Part shown: positions 23,307 through 33,163 of the stretch, one piece after another
Layout: each line of letters opens with the position of its first letter
Position numbering within the stretch: position 1 is the stretch's first letter
DNA from: Chlorokybus atmophyticus
Taxonomy: Eukaryota; Streptophyta; Chlorokybophyceae; Chlorokybales; Chlorokybaceae
Reading direction: 5' to 3'
NCBI GenBank assembly: GCA_009103225.1
Contig: RHPI01002262.1
Location: forward strand, 1,147,177-1,211,176
Length of the DNA stretch: 64,000 bases
Translations under genes and position numbers: made by a program
The notes under the pieces: model-generated
The model's database searches: none
Told to the model about the DNA's origin: nothing
What the model saw: the letters and a program-made list of their open reading frames with translations, nothing else

Positions 23307-26300
23307 CTAGTGCAAGTGAGGAGGGCCGTTGGTACGGCAGTCGTCGCACCAATATTCTTCCATAGGTATCGTGTCCAAAGGTGGCTCCAGGCAGTAGCAA
23401 TGCAGGCCCTTGTTGCAGCCATCGCAGAGCATCATGAGTGCGTCGTCGCCGGCGCTGCCGCAGTGTTCACAGCGTTTGCTGCGCGCGGGACGAGGGTGCT
23501 GGATACGCCCAAAGCCGGCTACGTAAGGAAGGTGACATGGCGCACAGTTCACCATGTTGTCCTTCAACCTCTCTCCGTTCTGACCAAGGAGGTCCAGCAC
23601 CCCTGTGGGGTACACTTTGAGTACCTTGTAGACGGTGCGGCCTACGGAGGTGTCAAGCGTGTCTTTGGTGGCTGCCATGCGATAGGCAAAGTCCCCCGCT
23701 TGGAACCGCCGTTGGCGCTCCTTGTAGAAGCCGCTGCGTACGCGCTCGTAACGCAGCGTGTCGCGATGCTGCGCGATGCGCAGGTTGTTGAAGGACATGG
23801 GGACGGTGCGCTCGAAAAGCGCGGCGCGCGTGATGATGTCGTGATGCATCCAGTCAGGGTCGTTGAAGTTGTTCACGACGCGATCCACCTCCTGCTGCGC
23901 ACGGAAGGGGAGCAATGGTGGTCGCCCGAACAGCAGGTAGTACGGGCTGTACTCCCGCAGAGCCGCCTGCTTTGACAATCGATATCCAAGGGCCACCCAT
24001 GGGAGGTGGTCATCCCAAGTGTTCTTCTCGTACTCCAGCACGTATTTGCGGAGTGCCTTCTTGATGGTCTGTACCGTACGCTCGGCGAGGCCGTCGGCTT
24101 GAGGGTGATCACGCGAGGTACGGCGGTGGTCGATGTAACATTTGTCCAAGAGGGTGTCGAATTCCCCTCTGAACTCAGTACCTTGGTCAATGATGACCTC
24201 GGCGCAACTGCCAAATCGGCTTAGAACGTGAGAGAGGAAGGCTTGAGACACCCCCCTGCTACTCTTGTCGGGTAATGGCACCAGCTCCACCCATTTGGAG
24301 AAGTGCTCGATCATGACCAGGATGTAACGGTTGCCACGTGCTGAGGGTGCCAAGTCCCCCAAGATGTCGAGTCCCCATCGGTAAAAGAGACCGAAGATGG
24401 GGAGTGGGTGCAAGGTGGCGCTACGCGTGTTGAGGCTGGCGCGCACCATGTCACACTGCTGGCAGTGGTTGACGAACCTTTGCACCTGTTTTGTTAAGCC
24501 ATACCACCAATATTGTGCCCTCACTAGGCTGACTGTACGCTTGACACCGAAGTGTCCAAGCTCAGTGTGGAGGGAAGTGATGATGCCCTCGCGCGTGACT
24601 GGTGTCGGCACTTCCTTGTCTTCGTCGTGGAGGCGGCGATACAGCTTGTCACGTGCCCATCCACAGTGACGGGTGCGTTGGTTGACCCGGTCCTTCTCTT
24701 GAGCGCTCATGCCGGAGGGAAGATGGCCACTTTGAAGAAAGGAGAGTGATGGCTTGTCATGCCATATGTCCTGCCTGGTGTCGATGGGCGCCAGCTCTGT
24801 GTCATCGACGTCCATGTCGGCTGCGTGGGCGTCTCTTAAGGGTGTGGTTGCCGCAGGGTCGGTAGACTCAAGGGCAGGAATCTCCTCTACCACTGCTGAG
24901 GCCGTGGTGTTGGTCTTGCGCCCTGAGCGCAACGCGGCAGCAGCAAACATGGCTGCCATGGTGGGGGCTGTTGCTGCAGGGATGAGCTCATGCCGCGCTC
25001 CAGTTGCGTCGTTGGTGTTGAGGTGAGGGTTGCGACTGAGGCCATCGGCATCTTGGTTGGTGAGGCCAGCGCGGTGGTCAATCTTGAAGTCGTATTCCTG
25101 TAACAGCAGGGCCCATCGAGCAAGTTTCCCTATCAGATGTTGGTTGGTCATCAGCCACTTGAGGGGCTGATGATCGGTGATCAGTTGGAACTGTCGACCA
25201 AAGAGGAAAGGTCGGAAGAAGGAGATGGCCCACACTGCAGCGAGGCACTCCCCTTCATAGCTGCTGTAGTTGGCCTCGGCGCTGTTGTTGCTTCGGCTGG
25301 CGTATGACACCACCCGTTCCTTTTTGTTCTCATTGTGCTGCACCAGCACCGCTCCCATTCCCAGCTTGCTGCAGTCGGTGTGAAGGATGAAAGGCTTGGT
25401 GTAGTTCGGACGTTGAAGGATGGGAGCGCTGGTGAGCCTGCTCTTCAGCTTCTCGAAGGCCTGCTGTTGCGGCTCCTTCCATGCGAACTCCACCTCCTTC
25501 TTCAGTAGCTCGTTGAGGGGCCTTGCGATCTTCGCGAAGTCCTTCACGAACCGGCTATAGTAGTTGGCCAGTCCCAAGAAAGCGCGCAGGCGTGTGAGGT
25601 CTGTCGGGGCAGGGATAGCTGCCAGAGCCTCTACTTTTGCCTGCTGCACATACGCACCATGGGGCATAATCATGTGCCTTAAGTACGGCACCTTGTGGGT
25701 GAAGAAGGTACACTTGTCGGGGTGTACGGTCATCCCCACTCCCTTGAGCCGTTCCAGCACCGCTTTGATGTGCTGAAGATGCTCTTCGTTGCTGCGGCTG
25801 AAGATGAGGATGTCATCGATGTAGCACCGCGCACAATCCAGCCCTTTCAAGGCTTTGTCCATGACGCGTTTAAACTTGGCGGGGGCATTCTTCAACCCGA
25901 ATGGCATTACCTTCCATTGGTACAACTGTCGGTTGCCCCAGAAGGAGGTCTTGTGCTTGTCCTCGTCCTTGATGGCGATTTGGTTGTACCCCTGACGTAT
26001 GTCCAGGTTGCTGAAGACTGTGCAGTCTCCCACATCATCAAAAATACCCTCTGCTGTGGGCATGGGGTACCGGTCTTGCTTGGTCTTGTTGTTGAGGGGG
26101 CGATAGTCGCCACACATGCGTCGCTCTGTCCAGTTGCCTGCTGAATCCTTCTTCAGTGGCATGACGGTTGCTGCTGCGAAGTCCGATGTGGACTCTTCGA
26201 TAAGGCCTGCATCCATCAGCGCCTTACATCTTTGTTCCACCAAGTCTTCTTCCAACTTGGAGAGCCTGTATTGTCGTCGGAACACCGGCTCAGTGTCTAC

Positions 26301-27575
26301 CAGCTCGATGTCCATCTGGTACACTGAGCATGTACCCAATTCCTTCACATTGAAGCTGAATTGGCTCCTCCATTTGTTGAGGAGAGCCTCCAGCTTCTCT
26401 CGAGTGTCTTCTGTGGCCAACGGGCCAATGGCATGGTCCCAGGAGGTTGCATTGGCAACCACATGAATGTCCTCCACTGTCACTGCTGCTTGCTCCTCCA
26501 TGTGGATCACCTCGAGGGCTGTGTGAGCTGCCTTGGTGTCGGCCACGCGATCAGCCCACCCCCCAGCCAAGTGTTCGAGATCCTCAAAGGACACGTGGCG
26601 GTCCTGCAACGCGAAGTTCAGCTCCAGCAGCCGTACCATGCTATTCTGGTCCATGGCGCGACCAAGCAGCTGGCATTGCTGGCTGTCCGTCAGCGATGAG
26701 CCCGTGATGCTGTTGGGGAAGAATCCCATGGCGCGTGCACGTTCGCGTGCATTGGGTTCTTCCAGCCTGTTGTTGGTCGCATCGAACACCATCCCGTCAC
26801 CACCGTTCCGAAATGCGTAGGAGCCCGGGTAGGACACCAATGTTGGGAGTGCGCGACGGGGCTGACCGGGCTGATTGCACGGGTAGAAGTGGTTGTGGTC
26901 ATGACGCAGGACAGGTTGTGCTGTGCGGCCGGGGTCAAGGATGTCATCGACCAGCAGGTTGCGCGGCCGGGCGCTGCGCGTGTATTCGGCGGTCATGAGT
27001 TCCTCCACGCTGGCCAAGTTTGTCCATTTGGCACGTACACGATGTGCGCGCGAGCCATGTCGTGCCGCGTTTACCTTGAGTGGGTGCCCCAGAATGGAGC
27101 AAACTTGTCGGTAGCTGGAGGCCACGTGCGGACGCTTGTCGTCCTCTGAATGCACATTTTCGATGACGTACCCCAGGGGTCTGGAGATTTGGTGGTGTTG
27201 AAGGAGGTGGATGATTCTCATCAGCTCCCAGAGCAGCCCGGAGCGAGGGTTTTCGAGGCCTTGCCCCTTGCCTGCCTTGGAGTGCCCTTGACATTCCCAT
27301 TCAGCTATTAACAGGTCGACGTTGCCGAGGGACAGTAGGTGATCTTCAGTGATCAGCCGGATGTCCTGTGGCAATGCTTTGAGGCTGCCTTGCAATGCCG
27401 AGAGGGGCAGTTGACGTGGATACCTGGCGTGCAGTTGGCGTAAGTGGTGCTTGAGGACCATTTGCGCGTGTGGGTCTGGGTCGCAATAATAGTACTTGAC
27501 AACCTTAACGCCTGTGTTGAGGACCGCAGCAAGACCGCTGCCAATGCCTCCAAACAGCTCCAACACTGTGATGCC
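23307..27575 (-). CDS. Pol polyprotein: C5 DNA methyltransferase, RT, RNase H, integrase, PHD finger
   Basis: A continuous frame of about 1,419 codons. Residues numbered from 27566: methyltransferase ~2-320 with motif I LELFGGIGSG, motif IV AEWECQGHS (catalytic Cys ~92, Pro replaced by Glu), motif VI YVIENV, an R-H-R-V-R motif VIII block and a motif X-like QLLGRAMDQN; RT ~400-620 with FSNLDIRQGYNQI and CYIDDILIFS; RNase H ~720-850 with ILHTDCSKLGMG; integrase ~990-1290 with an HHCC zinc site, GLDILGDL, IIDQGTEF and AERTVQTIKK; PHD finger ~1366-1410 with CEHCG, LCDGCNKGLHCYC and WCDDC. The methyltransferase sits where a gypsy Pol normally passes from protease to RT. The frame continues upstream through a TAG (27578-27576) into the protease. 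All major catalytic residues are visible, so it may encode active enzymes. Confidence 0.93.
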   Translation of the reverse strand, partial: GITVLELFGGIGSGLAAVLNTGVKVVKYYYCDPDPHAQMVLKHHLRQLHARYPRQLPLSALQGSLKALPQDIRLITEDHLLSLGNVDLLIAEWECQGHSKAGKGQGLENPRSGLLWELMRIIHLLQHHQISRPLGYVIENVHSEDDKRPHVASSYRQVCSILGHPLKVNAARHGSRAHRVRAKWTNLASVEELMTAEYTRSARPRNLLVDDILDPGRTAQPVLRHDHNHFYPCNQPGQPRRALPTLVSYPGSYAFRNGGDGMVFDATNNRLEEPNARERARAMGFFPNSITGSSLTDSQQCQLLGRAMDQNSMVRLLELNFALQDRHVSFEDLEHLAGGWADRVADTKAAHTALEVIHMEEQAAVTVEDIHVVANATSWDHAIGPLATEDTREKLEALLNKWRSQFSFNVKELGTCSVYQMDIELVDTEPVFRRQYRLSKLEEDLVEQRCKALMDAGLIEESTSDFAAATVMPLKKDSAGNWTERRMCGDYRPLNNKTKQDRYPMPTAEGIFDDVGDCTVFSNLDIRQGYNQIAIKDEDKHKTSFWGNRQLYQWKVMPFGLKNAPAKFKRVMDKALKGLDCARCYIDDILIFSRSNEEHLQHIKAVLERLKGVGMTVHPDKCTFFTHKVPYLRHMIMPHGAYVQQAKVEALAAIPAPTDLTRLRAFLGLANYYSRFVKDFAKIARPLNELLKKEVEFAWKEPQQQAFEKLKSRLTSAPILQRPNYTKPFILHTDCSKLGMGAVLVQHNENKKERVVSYASRSNNSAEANYSSYEGECLAAVWAISFFRPFLFGRQFQLITDHQPLKWLMTNQHLIGKLARWALLLQEYDFKIDHRAGLTNQDADGLSRNPHLNTNDATGARHELIPAATAPTMAAMFAAAALRSGRKTNTTASAVVEEIPALESTDPAATTPLRDAHAADMDVDDTELAPIDTRQDIWHDKPSLSFLQSGHLPSGMSAQEKDRVNQRTRHCGWARDKLYRRLHDEDKEVPTPVTREGIITSLHTELGHFGVKRTVSLVRAQYWWYGLTKQVQRFVNHCQQCDMVRASLNTRSATLHPLPIFGLFYRWGLDILGDLAPSARGNRYILVMIEHFSKWVELVPLPDKSSRGVSQAFLSHVLSRFGSCAEVIIDQGTEFRGEFDTLLDKCYIDHRRTSRDHPQADGLAERTVQTIKKALRKYVLEYEKNTWDDHLPWVALGYRLSKQAALREYSPYYLLFGRPPLLPFRAQQEVDRVVNNFNDPDWMHHDIITRAALFERTVPMSFNNLRIAQHRDTLRYERVRSGFYKERQRRFQAGDFAYRMAATKDTLDTSVGRTVYKVLKVYPTGVLDLLGQNGERLKDNMVNCAPCHLPYVAGFGRIQHPRPARSKRCEHCGSAGDDALMMLCDGCNKGLHCYCLEPPLDTIPMEEYWCDDCRTNGPPHLH

Positions 27576-28649
27576 CTATTGTCTGCGAAAGCTGTGGAAC
27601 TCCACCACTCCGGTGGCCACCATATGGTGGTCCCGCACCTTGACATGGCTTCGGTAGTTGGGGAAGCGCATGGTGAGCAGTGGATGGCTGAGCAAGATGT
27701 GTGCGTCCAGCTGTGCGCGCCAGCGCCGTTCAGCTAGGTCTTGTAATGCTACTTCCACGGTGGCATCCTCCTGCTCCTCGTTGTACGGGATGGGAGAGGA
27801 GTCGCCGGTTTGACACGGGGCCGTGGCACCAGCAGCGACTTGCGTCCGAGCGCCATCGTATGTGGCCATTACAGCCTTCCGGGTGCGGGCGTGGCTGCGT
27901 GTGGCCATGGCAGCCATTTTGCGTTGGGCGCGCGTGCGCGAGACCAACTTGAGAGGCAGGAAACCCTGTACCACTCCGTCATCCTCATCCCAATGTGGCC
28001 GAAACCACGCTCGCTCTGTCCAGCAGTCGAGGCCCATGCCCACAGGGAAGTAGAAGTCCTGCCCAAGCAGAAAGTCGAAGGAGCCGGCATTGATGACCAC
28101 ACATTGCTGGACGATCTCGGTTGTGTGGGTTGGGTCCAGCCCTGTCAACCGAATGCAAAAAGCCTCCCTGGTGACTCCCATCACCTTATCTCGGCTACCT
28201 GTGGTCGTGTCCAACACGTACGGGCAAGGCACCAAGTCGGAGCTGGTTATGCCTAGGGACCGCGCGAGGAAGCGCCCGATGATGACACGCTGTGCTCCGG
28301 TGTCCAACATTACCCGCTTGGGTGCCAGACCGTTGATGGTAACGTGCTTGCCTTGGTTGGCTACCATGGCAGCATTGGCGTCGATACGCAGCCTCTTCAT
28401 ACGAGGTGTCTGTACCTCTGACTCAGTTGTCTCAGCTAGAGGTGCTGAGCGCATGGCAGCCAGAGCTCCTCTGCCTGCTGGGTCCGGAGAACCCCCTCCT
28501 TGCCCTCCCCCTCTGCCGAACCGACCTTGTCGTGGTGGTTGGTAGACACGGGGGGGCCTCGGTGCTGGAGGTTCCGGCGCTGGTTGTGGTGGCGGCGCAG
28601 GTGGATGACGCCTCTGCGAAGCTGGAATCATGCCCGCGGGTGTACCCAA
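27576..28649 (-). CDS. Retropepsin-like protease region of nested element
   Basis: A 357-codon frame starts with a Pro-rich segment and a GRFGRGGGQGGG stretch. It then has an aspartic protease core: VMLDTGAQRVIIG (catalytic DTGA), later FLLGQDFYFPVG, then an Arg-rich tail ending HSFRRQ and a TAG at 27578-27576. The next codons in the same frame open the methyltransferase. The same frame extends upstream (29198-28728) with a TGA at 28730-28728. The annotated start at 28649 is only the first ATG after that stop. In a working element this would be made as part of a Gag-Pol fusion. Confidence 0.85.
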   Translation of the reverse strand: MGTPAGMIPASQRRHPPAPPPQPAPEPPAPRPPRVYQPPRQGRFGRGGGQGGGSPDPAGRGALAAMRSAPLAETTESEVQTPRMKRLRIDANAAMVANQGKHVTINGLAPKRVMLDTGAQRVIIGRFLARSLGITSSDLVPCPYVLDTTTGSRDKVMGVTREAFCIRLTGLDPTHTTEIVQQCVVINAGSFDFLLGQDFYFPVGMGLDCWTERAWFRPHWDEDDGVVQGFLPLKLVSRTRAQRKMAAMATRSHARTRKAVMATYDGARTQVAAGATAPCQTGDSSPIPYNEEQEDATVEVALQDLAERRWRAQLDAHILLSHPLLTMRFPNYRSHVKVRDHHMVATGVVEFHSFRRQ

Positions 28650-28995
28650 TGGCTGTGGAGGAAACCCCGGTGGACCCGGTGTTTGTGGGCCTGCCTCGCG
28701 TTCAGCTTGCTCCGCGGCGTACGTCCATCAAACAGCATGAGCCGCTTCTCTGACCAATGTCCCCTCCCACGTGGCCGTGGGCTCGGTGTCCGTGTCGGTC
28801 CAACGATGATATTGAGGCATGGGCTGCAGGTATACGGCGCGTAATAGCTGTCGCCGCATGTCGTGAGTGATGGTCGGGACTCGCAAGATCCCTGCCATGT
28901 AGGCATCCCATCTTCCTTGTACCACTCCCACATCGAGCACGGTCATGGCGCGAGCGCGTAGGGTGCGCTGGAGGTCAGTCTGCTGTGCGTGTACC

Positions 28996-31900
28996 TCATG
29001 AGCAATGGCGATGTGCCGCCGTTGCCGTGCGGCTTCCACCCCTGGCAGCCGCAGCGATTGCCTCTTGCACTCCCTCCAGCGTGTCCGGGGCTGTGGTGGC
29101 AGCCTCGTCGTATGCTTGTCGCAGCGAACGAACGAATGCCCCCAACCATGATGCTCGGTTGCCAAAGGCAAACAGGGGGACAGCAGGGTGATTGGCAACG
29201 AGCCATGTCACGAGACGGGCTCGAGCGGCGCTGCCCTCTTGCATCCCCATCACCTGTCTTAATGTGTTGCCCTCAGGCCTGTGCAACGTGACTGCTTGCC
29301 GGATGAGTGCGGTACGGAGTTGTTGCTCCCCCACCATACCAGCTCCTCCTCGTTGTGTGGTGTCCCCTTGCGGGGTGAGGTACCCTCGCCCTGCATCGCG
29401 TTGATCCTCAGGCATGTCTTCGACCAAAGGAGGCAGCAGCGGGGCGATTACCCCCCTCAATTGTTGCGCCAACGCCCTTGCTTGGTCTGCAACAGTTGCG
29501 TGTCCTGGCTGCTCGATGGCGATTGCCGTGGAGTACGCTGTGGTCAGCGCCGTAGAGGCGCCGGCAACATTTGCTGGCGCTATGGTCGGTACGATAACGG
29601 CGTGTGCTGCTTCGTACGCTTGTCGGCGCGCGTCCACTTGGGCAGTTTGGTCCATGCGATATCGATGGGCCTGTTCGAGTGCAGAGAAATGCTCTTGACG
29701 ACTGCCTGGAGTGAGCCCCCGGAGAGCGGGATCAGCGCCCAGCGCGATGTCAGACATGGCGACCACGAGGTCTTGCATTTTGTGTCGCTGGAGGCCGAGT
29801 GGGTCCAGTGGCGAGGGCTCGAAGTCGATCTGTTGAGCGGGCATGGGTTGCTGCGTTTGACTGGGTGCGCCCTGCAATCGTGTGTGTAATGCCAGGAACA
29901 ACCGGATGGCCAGCTCCAATACCGCAGGTCGTCGGTAGGTGACCTCGAACAGACGATCTCTCATCTCTGGTGCAGTGCCGGCGAGGATTTCATCTTCCAG
30001 CTGCTGTGTTGTGGGTTCCGGCAGCGTGTGGTATTCTGGAGGCGGCAGGGGCAAAATGCGATCATCGCGTGCCACGCGCGTGGTGCGTTGCCCCCCTGGT
30101 CCGTACGCAATGGTGGTGGGCTCCACGTTGCGTAGAATCGACGCCCAGGCGCGTTCTGCTTGTGGCCCGCGTGGCACTTGCTGTGTGACGTCCAATGCTG
30201 GGGGCGGTGCCGTTCGAACCACAAAAAGTGGTGCAGTGGGTATGGCAGCACTACTGGAGGCGATGGTGGTGGCACCTGCAGCAGTCGTTGTTACTAAGGT
30301 GGCGGCTGTGAGGGTGGCAGCAGTTGCGGTTGATGTGGTCGCTTCAATGGAGGCAGGAGTGGTGGATTCACCACTTACGAACCCAACGACCATGGTTGTT
30401 GCGGCGTGGGTGCTCTCCATCACCGGGGACAGCGTGGTGCCAAGAGTGCTGACACCTGCTGTCGTGGTCGGTGTGGACGGCGGCGGTGTCGTCGACGGCG
30501 TCGTCCCAGCGGTGGTTGTGGCTGCCGAGGCAGCACCACTTGTGGCGTCCGACGATGCCGCTGTTGACGACGCGCCAGCTTCCCTGCGCGCACGTCTGGA
30601 TGGTTGTACGCGTGACGGCGTGGGAGTGTCCCTATCCCGTTTCAGTGCCATCAGTGCCCACCTAGCAGCATAGCAGGCTTGATAGTCCTGCCCCTTGTTC
30701 TCCTCCAACTGTGCCACGCGCGCCATCCGGGCTGCCACTTGGTCAATAGCCGGTGGATTGGTTGGTGCCTTTACAGCAGCAGCTCCAGCGCGAGGACGTC
30801 CCTCAAGTTCTTTGTGCCGTGGAGGGCAGTTTTTCCCTCTATAGCCAGCTTTCTCCTTGCGGGCGCCAGCGTTGTTGTTGTTATTGTTGCCGCGGTAGCC
30901 AACAACGTTGTTGCCGTTGTTGTAGCCAATAGAGGGCCGCAGCTCAGGGAACTTGAGCCAGCATACTGTCTCCAAGTGTCCCGTCTTGTGGCAGTGGTCG
31001 CAAACAAGGTTGCCATAATCTTCGGTGCACTCCTTTTAATAGTGGCCATGTCGACCACACCGGTGGCACAGCACTGGAGCTACAAGGGCAGTATGAGCTG
31101 ACCGTTTATCCTTGTGGTGGATGCCCTGCGGCTCTCGGCTGCGGTCCCGCCGAAGAGGCTCTGCACTTGTGCCTGCCATAGAACGTGAGGCACTGCGGTT
31201 GGTGTCCAGCACCGCTTTCTCATACACTGCACGCTTATGGATGGCTTGTGCAGTCTCGAAAGCTTCCTTGAGGGTGTAGCCGAGGGGCCTGCTGTAGTTC
31301 AGCGTCAGACGCGTTGACTCACTCAGGGTGGGATCCAACTCGGCTACATACACCACTGCTGCCGCCTCCTCACTGACGATCTTGTAGTCAGTGTCTTTAA
31401 GCAACCCTTCCAACTGTGAATACAGTCGGAGGGGGTCCTCGTGGGGCTTCCGTCGAAAACGCCTCAACTCCTCCACCTTGCTGTTGGTTTGAGGTGGGAA
31501 GGTGCGCCGGAGTGCGGCGTAGAGGTCCTCCAACGGGGAGTCCGACATGGCCGCGCCCACCGTGAGCGCGGGTGCACGCAATGCCACAGAGCCGAGGGTG
31601 AAAACACTGGCTCCCGCTAGAGCACGCGAGTTCGGTGTTGGTAGCAGGGGCGTACCCATCCCCAATGCTGCAGCTTGCTGCTCCTCTTGTTGCTCCCTGA
31701 TGATGGCAGCGGTGCGGTTGAGTATCCTGATCCGGCGCTCGGCCTTCTTGCTCTCGATCTCCGCAGGCGTTCATGAGGCCACTACCACCTCAACCTCTTC
31801 ATTCTCTGCCTTCTCCATGGCTGCAGCTAGAGTGAGACCCGTGACTGAGGCGGGCGGGGCCGCTGCTACAGGAACAGTAACCGATGGGCTGTGCAGTGAC

Positions 31901-32361
31901 GTGGCGGCTATTGTGCTGGCCAACACGCCATAGCCATCAATCTTGTGCAACTCAGCGACGGACTTCCACACATCATGTGCTTCGTGATCAAGGTATTGAG
32001 CGGACACATGAAACGATACCTCATCTGTCTAGTCCTTGCTCTTGAGGGCTTGCTGCCGCATCTTGGAGTGGAACTTGATGATGAACTCGTCAAGTGAGGT
32101 GGTGCCAGGGCGTCCGGAGAAGCGTAGGGAGTTGGTTGAGCTGGAAAGCTCCATCTCTTCGTCGTCACTGTCCGACGGTGGTGGAGATGCTCGTTGGCGA
32201 GGAGTGGAATGCGAGGAGGTAAAGCCGGAGACGGGGCGTGAGCCTCTGCTGCTACGGTAATCGCTCCCTTCACTTGCGCGCTCGTAGGTAAGGTTGGAGG
32301 TTGGGCTCCAGCTGTTGAGGTCCCCTTCTTCTATTGGCGAGAAAGGGGTGGGCCTGCTCAT
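28996..32361 (-). pseudogene. Gag-like polyprotein of nested element with three in-frame stops
   Basis: One minus-strand frame runs from an ATG at 32361 (MSRPTPFSPIEEGD) to 28996, broken only by a TAG near 32030, a TGA near 31772 and a TAA near 31037. It shows a capsid-like segment (LRLYSQLEGLLKDTDY), then two CCHC zinc knuckles, CHRCGRHGHY(stop)KEC and CDHCHKTGHLETVC, an N-rich stretch, a Ser/Thr-rich stretch and a helical C-terminal part. The TAA falls inside the first knuckle. The protease lies in a different frame, overlapping by about 200 bases at 28996-29198, so a frameshift, programmed or mutational, is needed to join them. Gag is unusually long. Confidence 0.8.
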
Positions 32362-32573
32362 ACAGCTGATGCGATGGTGAAAGTGGATGAAGGGTAGAGT
32401 GTTTGTGCTCTACAATGAGATCTCCAGTGCTGCTATCACCCAACACACTAGCGCTTGTGCGCGCTATGCAATGACGGTGACAACACTGCACTGTGATGTG
32501 TACAACTACAGATTGCAATGCTAATGTACAGCCTGCAACTACACTCACTTGAGCAAAGAGGGTGACACTGTAA

Positions 32574-33163
32574 GTCAACAAGCCACTACGATAGGTAGTG
32601 CTGTTTACACAGTTCTTTGCGTGAGTGGAAGAGAAATTACACTGTTAAGTGAGGTGAATGAGCAAGCAACACGTGGATGCTATGCCCTGACTGATGCCAA
32701 CAAGCACACCGCGACCAAGTACACAAAGCTCACAGCACGGACAAGCACAGTGCACGAGAACATGCACAGGCTCTCACACGATGACGGGATTCTTGGGAAC
32801 CAGGACGGTGTGTTTCGTAGTTCAAGTCGCTTCACAAGCTCCTAGCTTTCTCACTTACAGTGTCACCAGCTGATCCGGTGAACACTGTGCCTACTTATAA
32901 GTCAACTCATAACTGTCCAGAACATAAGCTAACGGTCATATGGAGGCTATTTCCACAGGACATTACCACTCGATATAGAACCTGACTCACAACTGAACAG
33001 CTTTGCGCGGTGCCTATGTAGGCTATGGCCATGAGCTACTCCAGGGACATGACCTAGCTACTGGTCAGAGACGCGCGCGGGTTGCCATGCTGGTAAGCCG
33101 GGCGAGGGTCTCGCTGTAGGCATGCCCGATGATGACTGGCATGCTTGGGCGATAGGCATGACA
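32574..33163 (-). repeat. 5' terminal repeat of nested element (B only)
   Basis: Matches 22415-23017 closely and ends ...CATGACA at 33163 before GAAG. Unlike the other end, it lacks segment A; after GTTGACTT the sequence turns into element-internal DNA. The two ends therefore differ. Confidence 0.8.

Larger units (their letters stand above)
22185..33163 (-). mobile_element. Nested Ty3/gypsy-type retrotransposon with DNA methyltransferase and PHD finger
   Basis: An 11-kb insertion with terminal repeats starting TGTCATGCC and ending CGACCCGACA (minus strand, TG...CA), flanked by a 4-bp GAAG duplication. Coding order on the minus strand is gag (with two zinc knuckles), protease, C5 cytosine methyltransferase, RT, RNase H, integrase, PHD finger. 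It is younger than its host element because it interrupts the host integrase. Gag has in-frame stops and there is a frame change between gag and protease, but the 1,419-codon Pol frame is open throughout. The two termini are not equal (see LTR entries). Confidence 0.9.

Noticed and set aside
23202-28256. Many plus-strand open frames of 60-257 codons opposite the nested element's Pol and protease
   Set aside because: Antisense shadows of a GC-rich coding region; no motifs, while the minus strand has clear domains.
29939-30673. 244-codon plus-strand frame rich in Val/Ala
   Set aside because: Antisense to the Thr/Ala-rich part of Gag; composition mirrors the other strand.
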